Assembly (NCBI RefSeq): GCF_001401805.1
Contig: NZ_LKDW01000024.1
Span: forward strand, 1-64,000
DNA: 64,000 bases
Source: Pseudoalteromonas sp. P1-25
GTDB lineage: Bacteria > Pseudomonadota > Gammaproteobacteria > Enterobacterales > Alteromonadaceae
Direction of reading: 5' to 3'
The translations under genes and the position numbers were made by a program. The notes under the pieces are model-generated. The model ran no database searches and was not told where the DNA came from. It saw only the letters and a list, made by a program, of their open reading frames with translations. Shown here one piece after another: positions 39,642 through 49,552 of this stretch; position 1 is the first letter of the stretch; each line of letters begins with the position of its first letter.

Positions 39642-42387
39642 ATGAACAAGCTAATTAAGTTTACCCCAATACTATGCGCCCTTGCTTTAGCTGGCTGTGG
39701 AGGCGGCTCTGGCAATACAGCCCCGCAGTTTGCACAACCTAATTTAAGCTTGAGCAGTAAACGAAGACACTTCATTTACTGCTCAAGTAACAGCCACCGA
39801 CGACGATGCTCTTAGCTACACACTGGCTAATGCTCCTAGTAACGGCACTATAGCAGTAGAAGCAAATGGTGAATTTACATATACGCCTTTTAGTAATTAC
39901 TATGGCGAAGATAGCGCAACTATTAGCGCAAGCGATGGCAGCTTAACCGCAAATGTTGTGGTACGTTTTAGCGTAGAAAATGTTAATGATGCGCCGCAGC
40001 TACTAACCACTAATGTGTTTGTTACCTCTTCAACCACTACGCAAGGGATTATTACTACGCAAGATTTAGATGGTGACACCGTAACTATTAGCTTAATTAC
40101 ACCACCGAGTAATGGCGTAATGAGCATAAATAGCACCACAGGTGAATTTACCTATGAAGCACAAACGCTAAGCAGCATTGATGAGCAATTTGAAATTAGT
40201 TACACCGATGGCCTAATTAGCGAGCCGTTAACTGCAATTATTTCGTTAAGCCCTTCTTATGTAACTAACGAAGACAAACTTAATTATTACTACAGCTCTA
40301 GCCTATCTCACTTAAAACAAGCTGATGAGCTAAGCGCCAATATTGCTGATGAACTGTCTCGTTACGATATATACGCAACACAAGCTGCCGCCTATGCGCG
40401 TGCAGGATTTTTAGATACTGCTAACGACTATTTAGCACTAATAAACGAGCAAACAGCACGTTCTTCGGCACTAAAAGATGTAGCGCAAGCACTTGATGAA
40501 ATAGGCCAAACAGAACAAGCAAACGATTACCGCGACCAAGCGGTGGCGGCCTACAACCAATACTTAGCTGATAAAGGCTTCGATAATATTGCCTCATCAG
40601 ACGCATCAGCGCTTTACTCTTTAGTAAAAAGCTATCTAGGCGCCGATCAAGTCTCACAAGCAAGTAATTTGTTAAACACAATTTCGTTATACGCTGAGCA
40701 AGTACGCGAAGACGAGTACACATCAAGCTATGGCTACTTTTTAAATGGCGTACGCTTATCAATAGATGATGCCCTACAAAGCTATGCACAAAGCTTAGAT
40801 GAAAGCGATTTAACACAAGCTAAATTACTTGCCAATAACTACGCGCAACTTGCGGTAAAAGCGGGTTACAGACTGGTACGTAGCGGCGAATACGAAGGCC
40901 AACCATACGAGCAATACAAAACGTTGCACGGGGCATGGGCTGCGCAATATCTTTATAGAGCTGGCGAATTTGAAGCGGCAAAAGATTACACTAACCAAGT
41001 ACTTGCTATGTATGGCTCTACTGGTTTTGATAGTAATTATGCCTATTCTGCATCGCCATATAGCGCCGCTACTTTAGATAACTACACCTACCCGATTCAA
41101 TTTTTAGCAGGCTTAATTGAAGGCTTATACCAAAGCGACGAAAACCCAGCAATAACGCTGTCAGACAGCGAAACCGATATAAACAACGCGCAAGAGCAAG
41201 TATATGGCTTTAATATAGCTAACCGCCTACTTGCTGGTGAAGATATAACGAGTGCCGCTGCACAAGCTCGCAGCTTTTTTACTGAAAATGGCGATTACAA
41301 CGAATTTTTTAGAGCACTTACCGAACTTGATAACGTCCCAGGCACAGGCCTAATTTTAAGTGAAGCCGGCAGAAACGACTTAGCACAGCAAATATTTACC
41401 TATGCGGGCGACTTTTTAGCCTCTGATGAATACATTAGCAAAGAGTCATCAACCACGTTTTTAACCGGTTCAAAGGGCTGTAAATTGTTAGTTGATTTAA
41501 CTGCGCAGGTCGGTGGCGATACAGCAAATGCCGCTAATAAATGCTTAAGCATGCTTAATACGCTTAATGATGGCGATATACGCACGCTAAGTAATAACTC
41601 ATCAATTACAGCGCATAACCAAGTAATAGTATCGCTTATTAAAGGCGGCTTATCGGAGCAAGTAGCTGGTGTACACAATCAACTACTTAGCTACATTGCA
41701 CTAGATGAAGATACCGAAGACAGATTTGAAGCCCGCTTAGAAACTTTAGGTTACTTAGTTAATGCAAACCAAACATCACTGGCAAGTACCACTTTAAATG
41801 ATGCGATTACTGAAATAACCCCTGAGCTAAATGCATTAACAAGCGATCAGCTAGAAACTATTTTAGCCGCTGTTAAAGCCGAAGTAATTGGCTTAGAAGA
41901 AGCTCAAACAGGTGAATTTGAACGTTATTCTATGCTTTCAAGTATGGGTTCAAACGCAGCGAACATTAGCGACTTTTCAGCAAATTATAGTAATGCAAAA
42001 ACACAAGCTAGCACGCTTTTAAATGCGCTTGAGCCTCTTATTTTGGGCTTTGCCGATACAATTATTGCCGACAATATGGAAGACTTAGTTAACAGTTTTA
42101 CGTTAATTAACGATATTAGCAAAGCACAAAGCTTAATTAGTAACGGGGTTAATGGCGAGGCCGACCAGCTTGAGCTTTACATAGGCATGACCAACTTAGT
42201 CGCCTCTCGCGATGACTTTAGAGGCATAGCGATAGCAAGCGTAGATACCGACCACGACGGCCTACCTAACTTCTTTTTACCTAACGCCAGCGATGAAGAC
42301 ATAGCCTTAGCTGGGTTAATTGCCGACCAAGACGCCGATAACGATGGCGTAATTGATAGCGAAGACACTACCCCACTAGGTATTTAA
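39642..42387 (+). pseudogene. Frameshifted lipoprotein: cadherin-like repeats, helical repeats, Ca-binding tail
   Basis: ATG at 39642 opens a lipoprotein signal (LALAGCGGG) but the frame stops at 39813. From 39757 to 42387 the +1 frame is open and reads NEDTSFTAQVTATDDDALSY, directly continuing the first part. Removing one base near 39756 gives a natural join (NLSLS-VNEDTSFTA) and a protein of ~914 residues. Domains in order: two cadherin/VCBS-like repeats (NGTIAVEANGEFTYTPF and NGVMSINSTTGEFTYEA), a ~550-residue TPR-like helical region, and a C-terminal calcium-type repeat (DTDHDGLPNFFLP, DADNDGVIDSED). The 810 downstream codons are undamaged, so this is a very recent mutation or a read error. 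It is followed 16 bp later by a TonB receptor. Confidence 0.82.
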
Positions 42388-42403
42388 CTAAGAGCCGTAA
42401 TAA

Positions 42404-45082
42404 ATGCAGACACCGACTACCCTCGCGTGTCTGCTTTTGCTTTCTCAGGGTGTATACGCCGCAGAGCAGCAACAGCAGACCGAGCCAAAACCACAGCCAT
42501 GTAACGAACTTAAAGATGAGCAAAAAGAGCGCTGTGAAGCACTTGAGCACATTGAAGTAAAAGGCCAGTACATAGGCATTGAAGTACCCGAAGTTATTGG
42601 GCGTTCTTACTTAAATCGTGATTTTATAAACGCCACACCTAAAGGCAATGGCGATATAAATGAGCTAATTGCATTGCTCCCTGGTGTACAGCTAAGTAAC
42701 GAAGCCTACTCTATTGGTAGCTTAGCTGAGATCAGCGCGCCGGAAATATCAATCTCAGGGGCGCAACCTTGGCAAACAGGGTTTTCGTTAGATGGGTTAA
42801 ATTACAATAACCGCATAGACCCAGCCAGTAGCAGCCGATTAAGCTCTTCATCAGACGATGTATCGGGTGGCGTGCAAAGTATGAACGTAAACTCCGATGT
42901 AGTTGAATCTATTACTGTTTACGACCATAACATTCCGGCTGAATTTGGTGGTTTTTCGGGTGGTATTGTTGATAGTAAAACCAAAAGCGTATTTGCAAAC
43001 GACAGTTTTAGTTTTGGCGTGCGGGGGAATCAAAGTAGCTGGGGGAGTTATCATTTTATAGAGGCCGATCAAGATAGTTCACAGCAAAATGTTGACCAAA
43101 GTACGCTTGAAGAGCCTAAATACGAAAAAATTAGCTATAACCTGCGTGCTAATAAACAAATAAATAAGCGCCATGGCGTAATGATGAGTGTTAGTTACTT
43201 AACCAGCGACATCAGCGATTTATCGCTAGGGGAAGTAAAAACGCAAAGCAGAACAAACATAAATGCGATTGTGAAGTATGGCTACCGAAATGGCTGGGTA
43301 GATGCATTAGATTTAACACTAATGTACTCCCCCTACGAAGTTGATAATTTTATTACGGATGCCAAAGACAGTGACTTTCATTTAGAAGGCGGGGCTATTG
43401 GCGCCGTTGCGGCATTAACCGAGCATTTTGACTTTGCATCGTGGCACAGTAATCTTAATTTTAGTATGAGTGACAGCAGCCGAGAAGGCCCTGCGCACTT
43501 TTATAGCTGGCTACAAGCCAAAGGGAAAGATTGGGGGCAATACGCCGACCAAGGTGATGCACAAACACGTTATTCTCGCCAAGGGGGATACGGCGCGCTT
43601 GATAATACCCAATACACCACCAGCTGGAAAAACACTCTTGATTTTAAAACGCTGGAGTTTGCTGGCACTGAGCACCGTATAAAAGCCGGTATTGAACTTA
43701 TTCGCCAAGAAGTAGAACGCGAACGCATACAAAATAGCTACAGCTACGATTCGCCTATTATTTGGTCTAGCGCTAGCACACCTCTTAATTGCAGTGGTTA
43801 TACGCTTGATTGCCAAGCGCTGCAAACCACTATTTCTATTGACGAACTTGCAGCGCAACTTGGTGGCGAAATTGATTTTAATAATCAAGCGCACATTAGC
43901 GCTTATACAAATAATGTAACCGCAACAGCACAGTATTTTAATGGCCGTTTAGTTACCCCTGCAGAGTATATAAATGTAACACTTAATCGTGCCTCATTTT
44001 ATGCTACCGATAGCATCACACTAGGTCAGCTAAGCCTCAATTTAGGTATGCGCTACGAATATGATGACTTTTTAGCAAATCATAATATTGCACCACGTAT
44101 ATCGCTGGGTTACGATGTTTTTAACAACAACCGCACTATTATTAGCGCAGGCGTTAATCGCTATTACGATTCAGCTATTATTGGTTATAAAGTCAAAGAA
44201 CAACAGCGTTTTTCATACCGAGAATACCGCCCAATTGAAAACGGTTACCTTCAAGGGTGGTTGCCTTCTAACTATACTGGGGCGTTTAAATACCGCTTTG
44301 ATGATGTAAACACCCCGTACGATGATGAACTCGCGCTAGGTATTGCCCATTCATTTGAAAAAGCGGGCAATGTATCGCTCAGATATGTAAAACGTAAAAA
44401 GCATCAGCAATTCTCTCAAGTTACCGATGAAGAAGCTGCTAGCGATGGTTATAAATATATCCGTATGACCAACGAAGGCGATGGCAGCTCAGAGCGTTAT
44501 TCTATTTCGTGGAGCGCACAATTTGGTAGCCATTCATTATGGGCTAACGCCTCCTACGCTGAAAACAAAGTCTCTAACGACGACTACAATGCCACGGCTG
44601 AAAACACCCCTCTTGATGAACTTGTTTACTACGTAAATGCAAGTGGCAGCAGCGAGCTTGTAACACTTGGGCAGCTTGAGCAAATTCGTACAAACTTTGG
44701 CACTCCGATAACCGGTGCACTAGGTTGGAATGTTGATTGGAGCAATTCATTAAGCACAGGCCTTAACGTAACCTTTAGTGATAGCTACACCAGCGCAGTG
44801 AGTACCGGCGCAAGCGAAAGCATAAGCCTTGAACAAAGCTGTGCAAATTGCCCTGTAGAGTCAACACTTGTTGATGTATACGAAGAACAAGAAGTTCGTG
44901 CCAGAACCATGCTAGGCCTAAGCCTACGCTATAGCCACAACCTGACAAAAACCCAGTCAGTTGAAATAAGAGCAGATATTTCTAACTTATTAAATGCACG
45001 TACTTACACAGTAAACGAAGGTGCATCGGGTATTGAGCCTGGGCGTATGTTTTGGCTAGGAGTTAGCTATAACTATGATTAG
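42404..45082 (+). CDS. TonB-dependent receptor
   Basis: An 892-residue outer-membrane receptor. A signal peptide (1-19, ending VYA) is followed by a Cys-containing linker (CNELKDEQKERC). The plug domain comes next (FINATPKGNGDINELIALLP, LDGLNYNNRIDP, VESITVYDHNIPAEFGGFSG), then a long beta-barrel ending with alternating hydrophobics (FWLGVSYNYD). There is no obvious siderophore or sugar signature. Its gene sits between the repeat lipoprotein and a di-haem peroxidase and overlaps the latter by 8 bp, so the three form one transcription unit. Substrate unknown: a metal complex or peptide is possible. Confidence 0.9.
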   Translation: MQTPTTLACLLLLSQGVYAAEQQQQTEPKPQPCNELKDEQKERCEALEHIEVKGQYIGIEVPEVIGRSYLNRDFINATPKGNGDINELIALLPGVQLSNEAYSIGSLAEISAPEISISGAQPWQTGFSLDGLNYNNRIDPASSSRLSSSSDDVSGGVQSMNVNSDVVESITVYDHNIPAEFGGFSGGIVDSKTKSVFANDSFSFGVRGNQSSWGSYHFIEADQDSSQQNVDQSTLEEPKYEKISYNLRANKQINKRHGVMMSVSYLTSDISDLSLGEVKTQSRTNINAIVKYGYRNGWVDALDLTLMYSPYEVDNFITDAKDSDFHLEGGAIGAVAALTEHFDFASWHSNLNFSMSDSSREGPAHFYSWLQAKGKDWGQYADQGDAQTRYSRQGGYGALDNTQYTTSWKNTLDFKTLEFAGTEHRIKAGIELIRQEVERERIQNSYSYDSPIIWSSASTPLNCSGYTLDCQALQTTISIDELAAQLGGEIDFNNQAHISAYTNNVTATAQYFNGRLVTPAEYINVTLNRASFYATDSITLGQLSLNLGMRYEYDDFLANHNIAPRISLGYDVFNNNRTIISAGVNRYYDSAIIGYKVKEQQRFSYREYRPIENGYLQGWLPSNYTGAFKYRFDDVNTPYDDELALGIAHSFEKAGNVSLRYVKRKKHQQFSQVTDEEAASDGYKYIRMTNEGDGSSERYSISWSAQFGSHSLWANASYAENKVSNDDYNATAENTPLDELVYYVNASGSSELVTLGQLEQIRTNFGTPITGALGWNVDWSNSLSTGLNVTFSDSYTSAVSTGASESISLEQSCANCPVESTLVDVYEEQEVRARTMLGLSLRYSHNLTKTQSVEIRADISNLLNARTYTVNEGASGIEPGRMFWLGVSYNYD

Positions 45083-46142
45083 GTTATTAAGCATTTTTGT
45101 ATTGTGCTCATTTAGCTTAAATGCCAAATCAACAAGTAGTAACGATTTACGCTCACTGTATAGCAAAGGCCAAGCACATTGGCCTGCTATACAAACCAGT
45201 GATGGCAGACGTGTAGAGCCCATGTCGCTTTTACCTGTAGCCTCGCCTAAACCTGAACACGTTGCGTTAGGCGATAAGCTTTTTCATGATGTGCAGCTCT
45301 CGCGTAATAATACCGTTAGTTGTGCCACCTGCCATGAACGCGATAAAGGCTTTCATGATGGCCGCACAACCGCCATAGGCATTGACGATCAAGTTGGTAC
45401 GCGTAATACCCCCGCTATTTTTGGTATAGATCAATGGCAAAGTTTTTTTTGGGATGGTCGCGCCAGCACCGCAGAGCAACAAGCACTAATGCCCATAGCA
45501 AACCCTATTGAAATGGACTTAGACCCAAAGATAGCTTTAGCGCGAGTAAATAAAGACAAAAGCTACCATGCATTTAACAAAAGCGCTTTTAATAGCAGCA
45601 CGTTAACCACAGAGCAAATGGCAAAAGCCTTAGTTGCATTTGAGCGAACATTAGCCGCGCCAAGTAGCCGCTATAAAACGTTTTTAACGCAGCTTAATAA
45701 AAACCCACAACACGCAATTAATAGCTTGAGTGATAGTGAACTAAATGGTCTGCACCTTTTCAGAACGAAAGCCAAATGCATGACCTGCCATAATGGCCCG
45801 CTGCTCAGCGACAACCAATTCCATGGTACGGGGCTGCATTATTATGGCCGCCGTTTTGAAGATAAAGGCCGCTATGATGCCACCCAAAACCCTGAGCATA
45901 TAGGCCAATTTAGAACGCCGTCGCTTTTAGGTTTAATGCAAACATTTCCGTGGATGCATAACGGCTTATTTGATGATTTAGCCGGTATTGTCGCCTTATA
46001 CAACCATGGTGGAGTAAGACCGCGACCACGAAAAAGCCAACTAAACGACCCACACTTCCCCAAAACCACCGACCTGCTTATAAAGCTTAATTTAACTAAG
46101 CAAGAACAAGCCGATCTCGTGGCATTTTTACGTATATTATAA
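45075..46142 (+). CDS. Di-haem cytochrome c peroxidase / MauG family
   Basis: A 355-residue exported protein (signal peptide 1-17). Two covalent haem sites are visible: CATCH at 83-87 and CMTCH at 235-239. The family context is complete: LFHDVQLSRNNTVSCATCH, FWDGRASTAEQQALMPIANP, LVAFERTLAAPSSRY, and FRTPSLLGLMQTFPWMHNG near the second haem. Members reduce peroxide, or (MauG) oxidise residues on a partner protein. Being coupled to a TonB receptor and a surface lipoprotein, it may act on their shared substrate rather than on free peroxide (inference). Confidence 0.92.
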   Translation: MIRLLSIFVLCSFSLNAKSTSSNDLRSLYSKGQAHWPAIQTSDGRRVEPMSLLPVASPKPEHVALGDKLFHDVQLSRNNTVSCATCHERDKGFHDGRTTAIGIDDQVGTRNTPAIFGIDQWQSFFWDGRASTAEQQALMPIANPIEMDLDPKIALARVNKDKSYHAFNKSAFNSSTLTTEQMAKALVAFERTLAAPSSRYKTFLTQLNKNPQHAINSLSDSELNGLHLFRTKAKCMTCHNGPLLSDNQFHGTGLHYYGRRFEDKGRYDATQNPEHIGQFRTPSLLGLMQTFPWMHNGLFDDLAGIVALYNHGGVRPRPRKSQLNDPHFPKTTDLLIKLNLTKQEQADLVAFLRIL

Positions 46143-46158
46143 GCGCTGATTTACTCAC

Positions 46159-46686
46159 TTAAAGTGCGCGTGAGTAGCTTAGCGATATGAAATCAAGGCC
46201 AGGGTTGGGCTTTTTAATACCTGCGTTTGAATAATGAAAATACTTGAGCGACACGCTGTGTTGCTCAGCCTCACCAAATTTCATGGCAATGCCTAGGCGG
46301 TCTTCAAATTGATAATGGGTGCTTATGTTTTTACCCGCAAATTTAGTGTCGTCTAATAGGCTTAAGCCAATACCAAACTCGGCAAAAACCCGGTTTCCAG
46401 CAATACTGCCAATAGGATAAAAAATTACAGGCGAGAGCGATAAACCTAAATTAGCGTCGTAGCGTTTTGGGTCATCGTATTCAAAAAAGTTGGCATTGGC
46501 TTCTAGGTAAATCTCTAGCTCTTCAAAGCCTTCTATTTGGTAATCTAAGGCATATTGATAAGCCACCTTAACCCCTCGCACGTCTCCTTCACCTTGTATG
46601 TAGCTCATCGAAAAGTAATTTTGTGCAGCCGTTGCAGCGCCTGCGTATAGCGTTATAGCTATTAAAAACAATTTATAAAGTTTCAT
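46159..46686 (-). CDS. pagL: Lipid A 3-O-deacylase, PagL-like
   Basis: About 175 residues, an outer-membrane beta-barrel that removes the 3-linked acyl chain of lipid A. ATG at 46686 gives the signal peptide (MKLYKLFLIAITLYAGAATA) and has GAGGTG 7 nt upstream; a longer frame to 46737 is rejected. The C-terminal motif HYSNAGIKKPNPGLDFISLS contains the His and Ser of the PagL catalytic site. Glu of the classical triad is not obvious after the motif, where Asp appears instead. It is convergent with the peroxidase gene, 16 bp apart. Confidence 0.82.
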   Translation of the reverse strand: MKLYKLFLIAITLYAGAATAAQNYFSMSYIQGEGDVRGVKVAYQYALDYQIEGFEELEIYLEANANFFEYDDPKRYDANLGLSLSPVIFYPIGSIAGNRVFAEFGIGLSLLDDTKFAGKNISTHYQFEDRLGIAMKFGEAEQHSVSLKYFHYSNAGIKKPNPGLDFISLSYSRAL

Positions 46687-46852
46687 GTTATTCACCTCAA
46701 GCAGCTCTTTTTTATTGCAATTGCTTGACCTAAACACAGCAAATTCGGCTGCTATAGATAAAGCAATGATTCAATGAGGTGCATAGTAATTGCATTTAAC
46801 TATTTTGATAATTGCAATTTAAGTGGAATAACTTTCTTCAATATATTGATAA

Positions 46853-48190
46853 TTAAACAGTGATTGAGCGCTCACCAACATGCGTTGTTAACCGCTTATA
46901 TTGCTGCTTAAATAGCTGCCAACCCACAATACCCGACAAGGTATTGCCGCATGCCATACCGATAAATAACCCTGTTAAACCGTAAAAATACGAGCCTAAC
47001 CAAAGTAGCGGTAGGTAACACAAAAATAGTCGCAATATGGAGATAAATAAGGCCGTTGTTGGAAACCCCAGCGCGTTACATACCGATACTGTGATCATAC
47101 ACACACCTAAAGCTGCATAACTCAGGGGCACAAAAACAAAGTAATCTGTCAGGTTAGCAACAATTTCACTATTATTGCTAAGCACATGTGCAAGTGGATT
47201 AGCTATGCCTAGCATAATAACTGCTAATAAAATTTGTATGCCAATTACAAAGCCGCACGCAAGTTTTACTACGCTTAATATTTGCCTAAGCTCCCCCCGC
47301 CCTTTTAAATTTCCAACAATAGGCGGCAGTGCCATGGTAAGCGCTAAAATTAAAATAATCGCAATATATTCAATACGGTTTGCAAGCCCCCACGCAGCTA
47401 CAGCAAACCCACCATATGCGGCAATAAGTGCAGTTACTATCATGGCTGAAATAGGCGGAATAAACTGTGAAAGTAAGGCCGGTGCCATCATTTTTGCAAT
47501 GGCTTTTATTGCCTGCTCGGTACGATTTTTTAAAACGCCAAAAGTTAGCAGTTCTCGTTTAATAAGCGTGCAAAACACCACGATTAAGCCTATTGCAAAA
47601 GCAACACAGCTTGCCCATGCAGCACCCGCTAAACCCATATCAAAAGTAAACATAAACAATGGATCGAGCGCTATATTTAACACGCTGGTTAGCACCATAA
47701 TTCGCCCTGGTAATAAGGTTTCGTTATGAGCGCGGCAAATGCTGTAACCAAAATAAAGAAGCGCGCCAAGCCAGCAGCTTATTAGCCAAGGTAGCCAGTA
47801 AAGCTCGGTTAAATTAAATAAAGAAGGCGTTGCACCCAGCGCTAAAATAATATACTGCTGAAAAAGCCACAGCGCCAAGCACAATAGCGTGACTATTGCG
47901 GTGCCAATAACCACAATTAAGCTACCTAGGTAGCGTGCGTAGTTAACTTTATTTTCTCCAAGTGCTGTGGAAATAGTTGCAGTTGCCGCAATACCTAAGC
48001 CTACTTGTACTCCCACAATTACCTGAAAAATAGCAATACTAAAGGCAACTACAGCGAGCGGCTCAGCGCCTAGCTTAGCAATAAAAATACTATCAACCAG
48101 CTGGCTCCCCATAATAGAAAACAAGCCAACTAACATAGGCCAAGTTTGCTTAAATAAATGCTTTAATAGTAATGATGTATTACGGTTCAT
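46853..48190 (-). CDS. MATE-family efflux transporter
   Basis: A 445-residue transporter with 12 membrane helices in two homologous halves, the normal MATE length. The N-terminal helix 1 (LFKQTWPMLVGLFSIMGSQLVDSIF) and the IFVAKLGAEPLAVVA-type loop are typical, and the second half repeats the pattern from about residue 230. It uses Na+ or H+ gradients to expel cationic drugs or metabolites. It is divergent from a LysR regulator 172 bp away, its likely controller. Confidence 0.88.
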   Translation of the reverse strand: MNRNTSLLLKHLFKQTWPMLVGLFSIMGSQLVDSIFIAKLGAEPLAVVAFSIAIFQVIVGVQVGLGIAATATISTALGENKVNYARYLGSLIVVIGTAIVTLLCLALWLFQQYIILALGATPSLFNLTELYWLPWLISCWLGALLYFGYSICRAHNETLLPGRIMVLTSVLNIALDPLFMFTFDMGLAGAAWASCVAFAIGLIVVFCTLIKRELLTFGVLKNRTEQAIKAIAKMMAPALLSQFIPPISAMIVTALIAAYGGFAVAAWGLANRIEYIAIILILALTMALPPIVGNLKGRGELRQILSVVKLACGFVIGIQILLAVIMLGIANPLAHVLSNNSEIVANLTDYFVFVPLSYAALGVCMITVSVCNALGFPTTALFISILRLFLCYLPLLWLGSYFYGLTGLFIGMACGNTLSGIVGWQLFKQQYKRLTTHVGERSITV

Positions 48191-48362
48191 AAGGCAGGCT
48201 CACTCTAAACTTAAAAATTTAAACGAGAAAAATACCGAAAAAAAAGGCGCTTATAGTAAGCGCCACAGGAAAAGTCACAATGAATAAGCCACTAGTATAT
48301 TTACACAACTAACCATTGATAATATAGTTGTTTAAATAATCAGTTTATTGAAAAATTTGATA

Positions 48363-49259
48363 ATGAATATTGCCCATTTAAACCTGTTTGTCAGAATCGC
48401 AACCACGCACAATATTAGCTTAGCTGGCAAGGAGTTAGGTTTGTCGGCTGCAGTTTCTAGTGCACAAATAAATAAGCTTGAAGAAACGCTCGGCGTTAAA
48501 CTTATTCATCGTACAACCCGAAAAGTATCGCTAACCGAAGAAGGCCAAGCTTTTTTACCCCATGCCGAGGAAGTCCTTGCCAATGTAGAAATGGCGCGCG
48601 CCTCGGTAGGAATTGGCAGCGTAACGCCACAAGGAAAATTGCGCATTACCGCCCCTGCTTCGTTCGGGCGTATGCATATTATTCCTGCATTGGCTGGATT
48701 TATTGAGCAATACCCCGACCTCACTATTGATTTACGTTTAAGTGATAGCATCATTGATATGGTCGGCGGCGGGTTTGATATAGCAATACGTGACGCTGCT
48801 CTTAATGATTCAACCCTTATAGCCCGAAAAATCGCTCGCGATAAACGCTTAATTTGCGCATCGCCCAATTACCTTGCAAAACACGGCACCCCAACAACAC
48901 CGCAAGATTTAAAAAATCATACCTGTGTTAATTTACATGGTTTAACGACATGGTCGTTTATTACACCCGAGGGCACACAAAACATTAAAACCAATAATGT
49001 ATTACAAGCTGACAACGGTGAAGCAGTGCGCGACGCGTGCGTGCAAGGCTTAGGTATTACGTTAATGTCGAGCTGGTGTGCCTATAAAAAACTACAAAGT
49101 GGTGAGCTGGTACAAATTTTACAAGACTACCCACTTGCATCCGACACCGCTATTTGGAGCGTTTATCCAAGCTCACGCTTATTAGCACCAAAAGTTAGGG
49201 CTTTTATAGACTACTTTAGTGGCTACTTTGGTGACGAACCCTACTGGGAAAAAATATAA
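48363..49259 (+). CDS. LysR-family transcriptional regulator
   Basis: About 298 residues. ATG at 48363 opens directly into the helix-turn-helix (FVRIATTHNISLAGKELGLS, then INKLEETLGVKLIHRTTRKV); a TTG 15 nt upstream is less likely. The C-terminal two-lobe effector domain matches the CrgA/AaeR-like group (FDIAIRDAALNDSTLIARKI). It is divergent from the MATE exporter and so probably regulates it. Confidence 0.9.
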   Translation: MNIAHLNLFVRIATTHNISLAGKELGLSAAVSSAQINKLEETLGVKLIHRTTRKVSLTEEGQAFLPHAEEVLANVEMARASVGIGSVTPQGKLRITAPASFGRMHIIPALAGFIEQYPDLTIDLRLSDSIIDMVGGGFDIAIRDAALNDSTLIARKIARDKRLICASPNYLAKHGTPTTPQDLKNHTCVNLHGLTTWSFITPEGTQNIKTNNVLQADNGEAVRDACVQGLGITLMSSWCAYKKLQSGELVQILQDYPLASDTAIWSVYPSSRLLAPKVRAFIDYFSGYFGDEPYWEKI

Positions 49260-49275
49260 TTATTTAATTAAAAAT

Positions 49276-49301
49276 AAAAACGCACACCTGTGCGTTTTTT
49301 T
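49276..49301 (+). terminator. Intrinsic terminator after LysR gene
   Basis: Stem AAACGCACA/TGTGCGTTT with a CC loop and a T-run, 16 nt after the stop. Confidence 0.85.
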
Positions 49302-49552
49302 ATGCCTAAACTTTACATATAAAATGTTTATTAGGTTAAATATTAGGCTAATAAAGCAGTGGCTCACATGTGTAGTCAGATGAGCTATTTAATGGTGTGA
49401 TTTTATTGAATTACTTAACAAGCACTCTCAATAGTGCTGACCAAAAGCCAACTGAGCAGCTTAAACATATCAATAACTATGAAACTTACATTTTATTTGC
49501 ACAATTTATTGTCATACTAAAACCAAGGTAAATAAATGGTTTTGGGGTAAGT

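Noticed and set aside
39754..39815. Programmed +1 frameshift producing the full lipoprotein
   Set aside because: No slippery heptamer, no Shine-Dalgarno-like stimulator and no pseudoknot evident, so mutation or read error is more likely, though it should be checked.
45075..46686. PagL as part of the peroxidase cassette
   Set aside because: It is on the opposite strand and convergent, so it is not co-transcribed; adjacency alone is not evidence of a shared role.
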